From Candidatus Omnitrophota bacterium (GTDB lineage: Bacteria > Omnitrophota > Omnitrophia > Omnitrophales > Aquincolibacteriaceae): a stretch of DNA of 62,167 bases. Position 1 is the stretch's first letter, and each line of letters starts with the position of its first letter. Positions 8,186 to 17,157 of the stretch are shown here, piece after piece. The notes under the pieces were generated by a model that saw only the letters and a list, made by a program, of their open reading frames with translations, ran no database searches and was not told the DNA's origin. The position numbers were made by a program, and so were the translations under genes. The DNA lies in contig JAKLFP010000008.1 in the NCBI GenBank assembly GCA_022711115.1, forward strand, positions 70,617 through 132,783, written 5' to 3'.

Positions 8186-8557
8186 ATGCCGATACAACCT
8201 TCTAAGAAACTTGAAATTTTTAAAAATCCGAATGCAAATCGGAATTATAATATCGATCTCGAATGCCCGGAATTCACGTGTCTTTGCCCCAAGACCGGTC
8301 AACCCGACTTTGCCACGATCCGTATCCGTTATGTTCCCGATGAATTTTGTGTTGAACTGAAGAGTTTTAAGCTTTATTTATGGAGTTATCGTAATGAAGG
8401 AGCGTTTCATGAGGCGGTTACGAACAGGATTCTTGATGATCTGGTGAAAGCGATCAAACCGAGACAAATGACTGTCGAAGCTGATTTTTATGTTCGGGGC
8501 GGCATTCATACAGTGATCACAATCGCTTATTCCAAGAACCGAAAAAGAAGATCTTAA
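8186..8557 (+). CDS. queF: 7-cyano-7-deazaguanine reductase (NADPH-dependent)
   Basis: Tunnel-fold enzyme of 123 residues that reduces preQ0 to preQ1 in queuosine synthesis. [17 protein letters not shown] holds the thioimide-forming C34 and the acid D41; [14 protein letters not shown] carries the substrate-binding E and H. Length matches the short, unimodal QueF form. The gene stands alone, with no queC, queD or queE close by, and its promoter suggests a leaderless mRNA. It is followed 27 bp later by tpx. Confidence 0.94.
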   Translation: MPIQPSKKLEIFKNPNANRNYNIDLECPEFTCLCPKTGQPDFATIRIRYVPDEFCVELKSFKLYLWSYRNEGAFHEAVTNRILDDLVKAIKPRQMTVEADFYVRGGIHTVITIAYSKNRKRRS

Positions 8558-8584
8558 ACAAAAATATCTAAGGAGGAAAATCCC

Positions 8585-9109
8585 ATGGTGCAAGAGCGAA
8601 AGGACGTAGCGACTTTTCAAGGAGGGCCTCTGACGCTGATGGGTCCCGAACTGAAGGTGGGAGATAAAGCCCCGGATTTTAAGCTTATCGACACGAGTCT
8701 GAAACCGGTGATGCTTGCCAGCAGCAAAGGAAAAACACGCTTGATCAGTGTCGTGCCTTCCATCGATACCCCTGTCTGTGATCTTCAGACAAAACGTTTC
8801 AATCAAGAAGCTTCCAAACTCCCAGGAGATATCGTTGTGTTGACAGTCAGTATGGATCTCCCTTTTGCGCAAAGTCGCTGGTGCGGGGCTGTGGGTGCGG
8901 ATAAAGTCCAAATGCTTTCGGATTATCAGGAACATTCTTTCGGGGCGGCTTACGGTGTTCTTATCAAAGAGCTGAAACTTCTCAGCCGCGCTATTTTTAT
9001 CGTGAGCCCAAATGACAAAATCAGGTATGTCGAATATGTCAAAGAAATCACTCAGCATCCGGATTATGACAAGGCGCTTGGGGCTCTCAAGTGCAAGTCT
9101 TGTGCTTAA
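8585..9109 (+). CDS. tpx: Thiol peroxidase (2-Cys peroxiredoxin)
   Basis: Peroxiredoxin of 174 residues that reduces lipid and hydrogen peroxides with thioredoxin. Peroxidatic C65 lies in PSIDTPVCDLQT and resolving C100 in SRWCGAVGA, the spacing of the Tpx subfamily; VGDKAPDF near 25 is also typical. AAGGAGG precedes the ATG. Two extra cysteines (CKSC) end the protein. The 3' end overlaps the following signal-peptide gene. Confidence 0.95.
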   Translation: MVQERKDVATFQGGPLTLMGPELKVGDKAPDFKLIDTSLKPVMLASSKGKTRLISVVPSIDTPVCDLQTKRFNQEASKLPGDIVVLTVSMDLPFAQSRWCGAVGADKVQMLSDYQEHSFGAAYGVLIKELKLLSRAIFIVSPNDKIRYVEYVKEITQHPDYDKALGALKCKSCA

Positions 9110-9458
9110 GCGGGTCACATTCTCTCTTATCGTTTTTTTAACGTTCCCATTGTGCACTCAAGCATCTGAGTCTGTGCTTAGAACCTTGAGTGCACGAGTG
9201 GTCTCGGTTGATTCGGACGGCGCCAAGCTCGATGTCGATTTCAGACATCCGGCTACGGAAAAGATCCAACGGCTGATATTTTTTATGGATAATCAAAGCG
9301 GGCTTTCCGGCATTGACAAACTTCAGGATCTTCGTTCAGGACAAGTCGTGAACATTGACTACGTAGAAGGGGAAAAAGGTCGATTGCTTATCCGGCATCT
9401 TGTTCGAGTCAGATTGTCAGGGCCGCCTCCGGGACTTGAAAATTTCCGTGGACTTTGA
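9066..9458 (+). CDS. Small exported protein, unknown function
   Basis: Reading frame overlapping the tpx end. From ATG 9066 (130 residues) it has a basic start then LIVFLTFPLCTQA as a signal peptide; a GTG at 9102 would give an even more compact signal peptide and only an 8-nt overlap with tpx. The mature part of ~95 residues (LSARVVSVDSDGAKLDVDF...RSGQVVNIDYVEGEKGRLLIRHLVRV) looks like a small beta-barrel with an OB-like alternation of short strands. It overlaps the next gene by 11 bp, suggesting coupled translation with the TPR protein. Function unknown. Confidence 0.6.
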   Translation: MTRRLGLSSASLVLKRVTFSLIVFLTFPLCTQASESVLRTLSARVVSVDSDGAKLDVDFRHPATEKIQRLIFFMDNQSGLSGIDKLQDLRSGQVVNIDYVEGEKGRLLIRHLVRVRLSGPPPGLENFRGL

Positions 9459-10272
9459 TCGATTTCTTTTTGTAGCCCTTTTTTTTTCTTTATTAGCACC
9501 TTCCTGTCTTTTAGCGCAAGGGGAAGAATCCCGTCCGGACGATGCATTGATCAGTTTTCAAGGTGAACCTCAGAGGAATTATTCCGAACAGACAGATGCG
9601 GAGCTTTTTGCGGCCGAGCGGGATTTGAAAAGCCATATTGCCAAGGAGCCTAACAATGCGTTCTATTATTTTGAATTGTCGGAAATCTATACGGTGCTTT
9701 TTGACAGGACTCGGACGAAAAAAGGCAAACAGTCAGACGAATGGATTTGGAGAAGCGGTGATGTTCTGGAGAAGGTTGTGATGATTGAGCCGTCCAATAA
9801 AGTGGCCCATTTTAATCTCGGCGTGGTTTATAAAAGACAAGGTAAGATGGAAAAGGCTCGGGAAGAGCTGAAAAAAGCGATACGGCTTTGTCATGTACAA
9901 CAAGACGTATCTATTATTTTCGCCGCATGGATGGAAATCGGTTTTATCTATGAAGAACAAGGTTTTTGGGATGAGGCGCAAGCTTCTTTTCTAAAAGCAC
10001 GAGAATATGATTATGGGAATCAGGATGTGGCGGAAGCGCTCCGTGAGGTTCAGTCCAGAAAACAGCATGAAACCGGCTCTTCAACGCCGTTTATGATGCC
10101 CTCCATGGGTTCTTTGGTTGGAAACTCGTCAGGACCTGTTGTGGCGCCGGATCCCCATCGGGATAGCGGGACACAATACCCAGGGATGCAGGCATTGCCT
10201 TATTTGGGTTCTATGCTGGCTCAGAAATTTACTGGGGGACAACAGGATGGAGCCAATGATGAAAAATATTGA
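9448..10272 (+). CDS. Exported TPR-repeat protein
   Basis: Start chosen at GTG 9448, giving a signal peptide (FDRFLFVALFFSLLAPSCLLAQG); the open frame extends upstream to 9400 but only within the previous gene. After a linker come at least three TPR-like helical pairs: AERDLKSHIAKEPNNAFYYF, VVMIEPSNKVAHFNLGVVYK and the AWMEIGFIYEEQGFWDEAQA unit. The C-terminal 70 residues are Gly/Pro/Ser/Met-rich and probably disordered. Likely a periplasmic scaffold; the neighbouring small exported protein is a possible partner. Confidence 0.75.
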   Translation: MDFDRFLFVALFFSLLAPSCLLAQGEESRPDDALISFQGEPQRNYSEQTDAELFAAERDLKSHIAKEPNNAFYYFELSEIYTVLFDRTRTKKGKQSDEWIWRSGDVLEKVVMIEPSNKVAHFNLGVVYKRQGKMEKAREELKKAIRLCHVQQDVSIIFAAWMEIGFIYEEQGFWDEAQASFLKAREYDYGNQDVAEALREVQSRKQHETGSSTPFMMPSMGSLVGNSSGPVVAPDPHRDSGTQYPGMQALPYLGSMLAQKFTGGQQDGANDEKY

Positions 10273-10999
10273 AAACCAAACAGTGCTTTCCCCAGGAATC
10301 AAGGCGGTTTTTTTTGATGCCGGCGGAACACTTTTCCGCCCTTTTCCTTCCGTGGGTCATCATTACAGCCAAGTCGCATCGCGTTATGGCTGCCGGGCAG
10401 GTAGTCAGGAGATTGAAGATGCTTTTCACCGGGTCTGGCGCGAACATGACATAATCGGCGGGATGCACGGCCAGTGCAGCGAAAAGATCGAAAAAGATTT
10501 CTGGCGCAAAATTGTTTCCGGGGTTTTTAAGGGATTCAGCGGCCTTTCGGATTTCGACTCTTTTTTTGAAGAACTGTATGATCTCTTCGCGAGGCCCGAG
10601 GTGTGGCGTTTCTTTCCGGAATCCGAAGAAGTATTGCATCGGCTGAAGGAACAGGGTTATATTCTTTGCATGATTTCAAATTGGGACAGTCGGCTTGTGA
10701 GACTTTGTGAAGGACTTGGTTTGGACCGTTTTATGGATCATTACGTGATCAGTGCAATTTTCGGAATCGCAAAACCGGATCCAAGAATTTTTCAAGAAGC
10801 TTTAAAAAAAACCGGTGTCAAAGCTGAAGAAGCGGTTCATGTCGGTGACAGCCTTGAAGATGATGTCCGCGGTGCAACTCTTGCCGGGATTAAGGCCGTT
10901 TGGCTGGATCGTTCCGGACGACATCAAAATTTAACGCAAGATCATCAGAATTCTGTAAGCGTAATTCAAGATCTTCGAGAACTGATTCCGAGGAAATAA
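10256..10999 (+). CDS. HAD-superfamily hydrolase (HDHD3-like)
   Basis: Phosphatase-like protein of about 247 residues. Motif I FFDAGGTLF has the nucleophile Asp but AGG in place of the usual D.DGT general acid, as in HDHD3-type members; motif II is MISNWDS, motif III the lysine in AKPDPRIF, and motif IV GDSLEDDVRGA. The frame is open from 10118 but GGATGG before the tandem ATGs at 10256/10259 sets the start. It overlaps the TPR gene by 17 bp and abuts the next ATG without a gap. Substrate cannot be inferred. Confidence 0.88.
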   Translation: MMKNIENQTVLSPGIKAVFFDAGGTLFRPFPSVGHHYSQVASRYGCRAGSQEIEDAFHRVWREHDIIGGMHGQCSEKIEKDFWRKIVSGVFKGFSGLSDFDSFFEELYDLFARPEVWRFFPESEEVLHRLKEQGYILCMISNWDSRLVRLCEGLGLDRFMDHYVISAIFGIAKPDPRIFQEALKKTGVKAEEAVHVGDSLEDDVRGATLAGIKAVWLDRSGRHQNLTQDHQNSVSVIQDLRELIPRK

Positions 11000-12028
11000 A
11001 TGGGGATTGAAAAAGAATTGTTGAAGGCGGGGGGAGTGTTGCGTGATGCCAAGTTATCGCCTGCCCCAGGCGATTTTCCTTTTATTGGCGGTAAATTTGA
11101 TGGCCGCATAGCTCAATGGGGTATCGGGAAAGCCAGTAAGAAAAAAACAGAAGTTTTTTTCAAGATTTGTCTCCTGAAACCGCTGGACCTTCCTTTTTGG
11201 CTCCAGGAACATTGTCCGATCGATCTTGGAACCGCGGGGCATCCTCAAACAAGCAATTTGAGCATTGAAGAAAAAATATGGCTGGTGGAGCATATCCCGC
11301 TTCAAGAAGACAGGGAAAGCTATTTTTCTGCTCAGACAGATACCTCGATACGGGAGCATTTCGCCGGACTTTCAGACATTGCTTTCAAACTCGAGTCGGG
11401 GGAGGTTTCGTTAGAAAGGATTGTCAACGATTTTCAAAGGACAAGCGTGCGCGATTACTTTAAAACTTTGTTGATCGGATTGTGCGTGGTGGTGGCGCTG
11501 ATTGTTCTGTTTGTTGTTTTCGCGATTAATAAAAGGGCTGGTGTCGGCGGAGGGGAGCAGCAACTCGAGGAGCAGACTATCAAAAAGGGAGAACTCCAAC
11601 CTGCCAAAGCTGTCCGAAAGCGCCGGATCGTTCCTTCCGATAACAACGTTTTTTTGAAAGTTGCAGTGGATAAAACAGTGGTACCGCTCAATGAGTCAGT
11701 GACTTTGACGTATGATTTGTTCACGCGTTATGAAACAAGATTTTGGGGCTTTTATAACGAAGGAAATTTTACGGGTTTTCAAAAAATCGAAAAAGATGTC
11801 GGTACCGATATTCTTCGGGAAATGGTTGATTACGAAGGTCAAAAATTCTCCAAAGTCCTTATCGGATCGTATACTCTTGTTCCTCTTAGAACGGGTAAGC
11901 AAACCATTCATCCGGGTGTGGCTTTGGTCTCCGTGAAAACTAAAAGAGGAGAAATTGTGGACATGTACCTTAAGGCACGGCCGATCGAGATCACGGTCGA
12001 AGCGAAAAAAGACATGGCGGTATCGTGA
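11000..12028 (+). CDS. Membrane protein: unknown N-terminal domain + BatD-like C-terminal domain (copy 1)
   Basis: Protein of 342 residues. Residues 1-150 form a soluble domain I do not recognise (GGKFDGRIAQWGIGKASKKKTEVFFK, then SIREHFAGLSDIAFKLESGE). One transmembrane helix lies at about 155-177. The C-terminal 130 residues (NVFLKVAVDKTVVPLNESVT...FWGFYNEG...YTLVPLRTGKQTIHPGVA...RPIEITV) match the beta-sandwich of BatD/oxygen-tolerance proteins. With cytoplasm-in topology the BatD-like domain would face the periplasm. No BatA, BatB or MoxR gene is in the window. The adjacent gene is a paralogue. Confidence 0.7.
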   Translation: MGIEKELLKAGGVLRDAKLSPAPGDFPFIGGKFDGRIAQWGIGKASKKKTEVFFKICLLKPLDLPFWLQEHCPIDLGTAGHPQTSNLSIEEKIWLVEHIPLQEDRESYFSAQTDTSIREHFAGLSDIAFKLESGEVSLERIVNDFQRTSVRDYFKTLLIGLCVVVALIVLFVVFAINKRAGVGGGEQQLEEQTIKKGELQPAKAVRKRRIVPSDNNVFLKVAVDKTVVPLNESVTLTYDLFTRYETRFWGFYNEGNFTGFQKIEKDVGTDILREMVDYEGQKFSKVLIGSYTLVPLRTGKQTIHPGVALVSVKTKRGEIVDMYLKARPIEITVEAKKDMAVS

Positions 12029-13077
12029 TGCCTTCCCACGCGCTCTTTTTGAAATTTTGCGATATTTTAAAAGATGCAAAAGTCTCTGAGGAACCAAATT
12101 TAGCTGATGGGGATATAAATATTGTAGGTCAATTTGAAGAAAGAAATGCCCGTTTTGGGGTCCGGAAGGGTGCTGGGAAAAAGATGGTGGAAGCCTTTTT
12201 TCAGATTGGCATCAGTTTACCAGCGGATCTTGCTATGACAGGAATTCCTTACTGTCCTTTTGAGGCAGATGGCAGGTCTGGATTTCAAAAAGCAAATCTG
12301 GGAATTGAAAACGGCAAGTGGCTCACCGAACGTATTTATCTTTCTCGGGGAGAGGATGTTTATTTTGGCGTCCAATCGGAGGAGTCACTCCGTGAACATT
12401 TCGCCAAGCTTGGGCAATTGGCTTCCCGAATAGAAGAAAATGAATTCTCGCTCAAAGAAAACATGGTCGAAGTGAAAGGGAAAAATGAACGATTTATTTT
12501 TTTGATGCTGCTGCTGGCCTTGCTCGCGATTGTTTTTGCCGTCGCAGTCATTTCGGGGCCCGTTGTGTCCGGCCGGAAAAATTTCAATCAAAGAGGCGTT
12601 CAAAAATCTACTGAGACAAGAGTTCTTAAAAAACAAACAGTTCAAAAGCAAGTGGCTTATGGTGTTCGCGAACGCAGGATCGTTCCTTCGAATTCCAACA
12701 TTTTTCTCAATGTTATTCCCGATCGGACATCCGTTCCCATGGGCGAGAAAGTCATTTTGAATTATTCGATATTCACCCGGTTCGGGACAAAGTATTGGGG
12801 TTTTTATAATGAGGGCAAGTTTCAGAATTTCCGAGTAGAACGCAACGATATTGATGGAGGGGGGGAGCGGGAGGTCGTTCAATATAAAGGGAAAAAATTT
12901 ATAAAATTTGATGTGGGAACCGTTTCGCTTTTTCCGCTCAAAACGGAGAAACAACAGATCTATCCGGGGGCTGCGTTTGTGTCCGTTAGGAGCGAAAAAG
13001 GGGACATTATGGATATGTATCTCAATACGAAACCCCTTGAAATCACAGTCCTGGAACCTATCGATCAGAGTTCATGA
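12028..13077 (+). CDS. Membrane protein: unknown N-terminal domain + BatD-like C-terminal domain (copy 2)
   Basis: Paralogue of the preceding gene, 349 residues, with the same order: cytoplasmic domain, single helix at about 157-179, BatD-like domain. Shared stretches are REHFAKLGQLASRIEENEFS and RRIVPSNSNIFLNV...FTRFGTKYWGFYNEGKF...PLKTEKQQIYPGAAFVSVRSEKGDIMDMYL. Start is the ATG in TGATG with the previous stop (GTG at 12025 is one codon earlier). Copies differ most around the helix and the linker after it. A heteromeric pair is plausible but is inference. Confidence 0.7.
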   Translation: MPSHALFLKFCDILKDAKVSEEPNLADGDINIVGQFEERNARFGVRKGAGKKMVEAFFQIGISLPADLAMTGIPYCPFEADGRSGFQKANLGIENGKWLTERIYLSRGEDVYFGVQSEESLREHFAKLGQLASRIEENEFSLKENMVEVKGKNERFIFLMLLLALLAIVFAVAVISGPVVSGRKNFNQRGVQKSTETRVLKKQTVQKQVAYGVRERRIVPSNSNIFLNVIPDRTSVPMGEKVILNYSIFTRFGTKYWGFYNEGKFQNFRVERNDIDGGGEREVVQYKGKKFIKFDVGTVSLFPLKTEKQQIYPGAAFVSVRSEKGDIMDMYLNTKPLEITVLEPIDQSS

Positions 13078-13694
13078 TGCAAAAAAATATCCTTGTGCTG
13101 GATCTTGAAACGCAGAGATCATTCAAAGAAGTCGGGAAGACCAAGGCGATGAGTCTTTCCAAGCTCAAGGTATCTGTGGTTTGTGTTTACGATTATCTTA
13201 ACGGGCAGTACACGGCTTATGAAGAAAAAGAGATTATGAAACTAGATCAGCGTTTTCAGTCCGTGGATCTGATCATCGGATTCAATATACGGCGTTTTGA
13301 TATGCCAGTGCTGGAGCCGTATCTTTTTAAGTCTATCGCAACTTTGCCGGTTTTAGATCTTCTGGATGACATCGAAAAAGCCCGCGGCCATCGGGCAAGT
13401 TTGGACAGTGTGGCGCGCGCGACTCTGAAAGAAGGAAAAACAGGGAGTGGTATGGATGCGCTTGTTTATTACAAAGAGGGGCGCATGGAAGAATTAAAAA
13501 AATATTGTTTGGATGATGTGCGTCTGACCAAAGATGTTTATGAATACGGTTGCCGGGAAGGAAAGATCCTTTTTACTTCGACCTGGGATTTCAAGACCTA
13601 TGAGATTCCGGTGAATTGGAAACAGGCGACCCAGGAGTTTATTGATAAAAGCAAGAAAAGTGTGGCTACCGATTTTCCGACCAGTCTGTTTTAA
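13074..13694 (+). CDS. DEDD-family 3'-5' exonuclease-like protein
   Basis: RNase H-fold protein of 206 residues. VLDLETQRS near 9-13 gives the first D and E, IIGFNIRRFDMPVL the third acid (ExoII), and LKKYCLDDVRLTKDVY the ExoIII Y-x(3)-D motif, making it the DEDDy type. No polymerase or helicase domain is attached. The start codon overlaps the stop of the BatD-like gene (ATGA). Substrate (DNA or RNA) unknown; similar proteins are often annotated as ribonuclease H-like or YprB-like. Confidence 0.8.
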   Translation: MMQKNILVLDLETQRSFKEVGKTKAMSLSKLKVSVVCVYDYLNGQYTAYEEKEIMKLDQRFQSVDLIIGFNIRRFDMPVLEPYLFKSIATLPVLDLLDDIEKARGHRASLDSVARATLKEGKTGSGMDALVYYKEGRMEELKKYCLDDVRLTKDVYEYGCREGKILFTSTWDFKTYEIPVNWKQATQEFIDKSKKSVATDFPTSLF

Positions 13695-13715
13695 TTGAAG
13701 GAGTAAAAAATCTTT

Positions 13716-14942
13716 ATGATGCCAGGGATACTGACCTACTTGAGTTATTTTGTCCTGGGGTTGGGACTTAACTTGACTCCCTGTATTTACCCCATGCTGA
13801 CGATCACGCTCTCGGTTTTTCGAAATCCGAAGGATGAATCCAGATGGAATGCGTTCAGGAGGGCTTTTCTTTATGTGTGTGGCATTGTGGCGATGTATAC
13901 CTTTCTGGGCGTATTGGCGGCTTTTACGGGGCAGCTTTTTGGAAGCTTACTACAGAATTCCTGGGTTCTTTTACTGATCAGTTTGTTTATTTTTATACTT
14001 TCGTTCAGTATGCTCGGCTTTTACACCTTCCGGCTTCCTTCTTGGCTCATGCCGCAGCAAGGCGTTTCGCGGCAGTCGCTTTTCGGTCTTTTTTTGTCTG
14101 GAATTTTGGTTGGCGTAATCGCCGCGCCTTGTATGGGACCTGTGGTTCTTTCGCTTTTGGCGCATATCAGCCAGGATCAAGATCCGATCTTTGGAGCGCT
14201 TTCTTTTTTTATGCTGGCTCTTGGCTTGGGAACGCCCTACCTGATTCTTGGAACTTTTACGGGGCTTTTAAAGAAACTGCCGCGGTCAGGGGCTTGGCTT
14301 GTCTGGTTTGAAAGGGTGCTTGGCGTGGTTCTGCTTACTATCGGATCTTTCTACTTGATCATTGCACTCCGGCTGTCCATCCTGCCATGGCTGGTTCCAA
14401 CGGCCTGTTGGTTTGGCGGAATTTATTTAGGTTGGGTGGAACGTTCTGCGGAGACATCAAAGAAGTTTTTAGTTTTTAAAAGATTGATCGGAAGCCTGAT
14501 GGCTGTTATCGGATTTTTCATGATGATGGGGATGATCGGGCTTCATCCGAAAAGCGGTGTAGTTTGGGAATCCTATCGTGCCGGAGTTTTAGAAGATGCC
14601 CGTGAAAAAGAACAACCGGTTATTCTGGATTTTTATGCGGATTGGTGCATCTCATGCCATGAGTTGGATCGATTTACCTATTCGGACCCAGAAGTGATCC
14701 GGATCCTAAACGCTTTTCGGAGGATCAAGGTTGATGCGACTTCGATGGATTCGAGGGACGTGCAACAAGTGGTTCGCAGGTTTGATGTCTTCGGACTTCC
14801 GACCGTTGTTTTTTTGGATGAACAGGGTCATGAAGTCCCGGAAATCCGTGTTGATGGTGCTATTCCCGCGAAAGAATTTATCGCCATGCTGCGTTCTTCC
14901 CGTCTCAGGAAATTTACCAGTCCGCCCGAACCCTCAACTTGA
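13716..14942 (+). CDS. DsbD/CcdA-like thiol electron carrier with C-terminal thioredoxin domain
   Basis: Protein of 408 residues. Eight or so hydrophobic segments make up a CcdA-type core; the redox cysteines lie in NLTPCIYPM (helix 1) and AAPCMGPVV (helix 4). A thioredoxin-like domain follows from about residue 285 with active site DWCISC. The N-terminal periplasmic alpha domain of E. coli DsbD is missing, so the arrangement is the short form. It would pass electrons from cytoplasmic thioredoxin to periplasmic thiols, possibly to the DsbA-like protein at 58.3 kb (inference). Confidence 0.87.
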   Translation: MMPGILTYLSYFVLGLGLNLTPCIYPMLTITLSVFRNPKDESRWNAFRRAFLYVCGIVAMYTFLGVLAAFTGQLFGSLLQNSWVLLLISLFIFILSFSMLGFYTFRLPSWLMPQQGVSRQSLFGLFLSGILVGVIAAPCMGPVVLSLLAHISQDQDPIFGALSFFMLALGLGTPYLILGTFTGLLKKLPRSGAWLVWFERVLGVVLLTIGSFYLIIALRLSILPWLVPTACWFGGIYLGWVERSAETSKKFLVFKRLIGSLMAVIGFFMMMGMIGLHPKSGVVWESYRAGVLEDAREKEQPVILDFYADWCISCHELDRFTYSDPEVIRILNAFRRIKVDATSMDSRDVQQVVRRFDVFGLPTVVFLDEQGHEVPEIRVDGAIPAKEFIAMLRSSRLRKFTSPPEPST

Positions 14943-15009
14943 CAAAGAAGGTGATGGCTTCTAAGATGCCCCAAAGCATGTATTCATCATTTGCGAGAGA
15001 CAATTCAAA

Positions 15010-16089
15010 ATGAAAATCCTGCAGCGTTATGTTTTTAAAGAGCTGATCTTGCCGTGTGCCCTTTGCTTTGCCGTTCTCTGTTTTATTTTTATGGCGGGCT
15101 ATCTTGTGAAAGCGGCGGACATGATCATTGGACGCGGAATCCCTTTCACACAGACGCTTTATGTCTTGCTACTGATATTCCCCTCGGTGGTCAGTTATAC
15201 CGCGCCGATGAGTCTGCTGACAGGTGTTTTGATTGTTTTCGGCAGCTTTTCCCAGCACAATGAATTTCGCGCCATGAAGGCTTCCGGGGTGCATCCACTC
15301 AAGTTTATGGCGCCTCCGCTTATTCTTGGGGTGGCGTTAAGTCTGGTGATGTTTGCCTTTAACGATCAACTTGGGCCTGTGGCGCGTTTTGAATTTCGTA
15401 AGGCTACCAAAAAAATGATCATGCAGCATCCTATGGCACTTATCGAACCTGGACGATTTGTGAAGCTCAGCAACAATATTCTTTTTCTTGCTAAGCGGGT
15501 AGAAGGTAATGAGATGAAGGACATTGTGGCTCACGAAGGCGTGGATACGGAAAAGCCCGTGCGCACCATCGTAGCTGAGCGTGGAGAAATCCGTATGGAT
15601 TCGAATAATGGGCAGCTCGAAGTGCATCTCTATGACGGAAGCGTTTCGGAATCGCAGGATAAGGGGATCCAATCCGTTCAGTTCAAGACGTATAAATTTC
15701 CGGCGATGGGGGAAAATGATATCAGGCAAATGAACAAGAAGAAAAAAGACATGAGCCTGGCGGAAATCCTTGTCGATGTCTCGGAGAAAACCGAGAAAAA
15801 AGAGCGTCGCGAACTCTGGACTGTTTTTCACCAAAGGATTTCGTTTTCGTTTGCTTCTCTGGTGTTCGTTTTTATCGGTATCCCCATCGGGGCCATTGTA
15901 AAACGCGGGGATGTGGTGGTCAGTTTTGGTATCTCCATGGCTGCAGCATGTATTTATTATGTTCTTTTTGCTCTCGCAACAGCGGTCTCAACGCGGGGTG
16001 GGTTGCCTCCTGTGATCAGTCTCTGGCTTCCCAATATTTTGTTATTTGTTATTGGCACTTACCTTCTCAGGAAAGCAATCCTTTCTTAA
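15010..16089 (+). CDS. lptG: LptF/LptG-family permease (YjgP/YjgQ)
   Basis: Protein of 359 residues with transmembrane helices near the N-terminus (LPCALCFAVLCFIFMAGYLV, QTLYVLLLIFPSVVSYTAPM, LGVALSLVMFAF) and three at the C-terminus, around a periplasmic beta-jellyroll of about 150 residues, the YjgP/YjgQ architecture. MKILQRYVFKELILP at the start is typical. LptF and LptG form the inner-membrane channel that extracts LPS, which supports an LPS-bearing diderm. Only one copy is in the window; whether it is F or G is uncertain. It is convergent with the HAD gene. Confidence 0.88.
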   Translation: MKILQRYVFKELILPCALCFAVLCFIFMAGYLVKAADMIIGRGIPFTQTLYVLLLIFPSVVSYTAPMSLLTGVLIVFGSFSQHNEFRAMKASGVHPLKFMAPPLILGVALSLVMFAFNDQLGPVARFEFRKATKKMIMQHPMALIEPGRFVKLSNNILFLAKRVEGNEMKDIVAHEGVDTEKPVRTIVAERGEIRMDSNNGQLEVHLYDGSVSESQDKGIQSVQFKTYKFPAMGENDIRQMNKKKKDMSLAEILVDVSEKTEKKERRELWTVFHQRISFSFASLVFVFIGIPIGAIVKRGDVVVSFGISMAAACIYYVLFALATAVSTRGGLPPVISLWLPNILLFVIGTYLLRKAILS

Positions 16090-16155
16090 CCTCCAGCCTC
16101 AAAGTTCGCTTTTTTCTTTTGCTTGATCTCTAAAATGAAAGATATCCGCTGAAGT

Positions 16156-17151
16156 CTACTTAATGTCAAGAAGTTTGCAAAGATCGGCAGGCGTCTTCAT
16201 GATGTGATCTGGCTTGATGGTTTCGATGGCCTTCAGGGCATGAAAAGGATCTGAGGCAAGCATGGGAAAGGCGACTGACGAAATGGAAATGGTATTTTTG
16301 GCGCGGTTTGCCGCCAAAATATCATCCGGGAGATCGCCTACATAAAGAAATTTCTTTTTAACACCGAGAGCTTGAGCGGTTTTAATCAAGGAAAATGGAT
16401 GAGGTTTGCGAAGAGATTCTTTTTTTTCTCGTTCTTCTTTTTTGACGTCATCCATGGTTGTCATCGCGTCGAAGAGGTCTGTGATTTCAAAAGATTTCAG
16501 GGCATAAGAGGCTTCGTAGTAAGAACGTCCTGTTGCAATCCCAAGTTTGTAGCCGTGGTTCTTTAGTTTTTGGAGCAGAGGTTTTTTGAAAACAAGTTTC
16601 TCCCGGTGGATAAGACCGCGTTTTTTCCAGTAACGCATTTTGTTTTGGGTGAGTCGCGGGAAGATATCTTTACCGAGGTAAACTTCCTGAAAAATGCGGG
16701 CAACTCTTTCAATGGTGATCGTTGTAGGTCTGCCGAAAAGTGCAGTAATCCCGGCCACACGAAGAGGCCGATCCTTAACGGTTTTTGAAAATTTTTCGAT
16801 ATCAACAGCTTTTTTGAGGGCCTCGACGGTGCGTTTGGCGACCGGCAGTGAGAGGAGATAGATCAAAAGACCGTAACAACAGTCCCAGTCATCATTAAAA
16901 CCACCCAAGAGCTTGAAACGATCAACGTCTTCAGGGCTCAAAAGGTTCGGGAATTTTCCTCCTATTGAGCGGCTGAAAAAAGGGACTGGGCCATGCGTCA
17001 GGTAAAGTTCTACCGTATTACGAATGGCTTCCAAATAGGAATGTCGGGTGTCTACCAGCACATTGTCGATATCAAAAATGATCGCATCAACTTTGAGTTT
17101 CTCAGAGGGAGTAGAAAGGATTTTATTTTTAGGATGAATAGCATGTTTCAT
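16156..17151 (-). CDS. HAD-superfamily phosphatase with long cap insertion
   Basis: Protein of 331 residues. Motif I IIFDIDNVLVDTRHSY is at 24-39, motif II GIATGRSYYE near 205, a lysine in RKPHPFSLIK and motif IV YVGDLPDDILAA near 276. About 160 residues lie between motifs I and II, much more than a simple C1 cap; they include GKFPNLLSPEDVDRFKLLGGF, reminiscent of HAD enzymes acting on sugar or histidinol phosphates. Transcribed away from the tRNA and glycan cluster. The promoter TTTACA-17-TAAACT ends only 6 nt before the ATG, so the message may be leaderless. Confidence 0.82.
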   Translation of the reverse strand: MKHAIHPKNKILSTPSEKLKVDAIIFDIDNVLVDTRHSYLEAIRNTVELYLTHGPVPFFSRSIGGKFPNLLSPEDVDRFKLLGGFNDDWDCCYGLLIYLLSLPVAKRTVEALKKAVDIEKFSKTVKDRPLRVAGITALFGRPTTITIERVARIFQEVYLGKDIFPRLTQNKMRYWKKRGLIHREKLVFKKPLLQKLKNHGYKLGIATGRSYYEASYALKSFEITDLFDAMTTMDDVKKEEREKKESLRKPHPFSLIKTAQALGVKKKFLYVGDLPDDILAANRAKNTISISSVAFPMLASDPFHALKAIETIKPDHIMKTPADLCKLLDIK

Positions 17152-17157
17152 GTGTTC

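Noticed and set aside
8378-9157. 259-codon minus-strand ORF over queF and tpx
   Set aside because: Antisense to two genes with intact catalytic motifs and a good ribosome site; no recognisable protein features.
9012-9458. Apparent frameshifted extension of tpx
   Set aside because: tpx ends normally with both catalytic cysteines; the downstream frame has its own signal peptide and is a separate gene.
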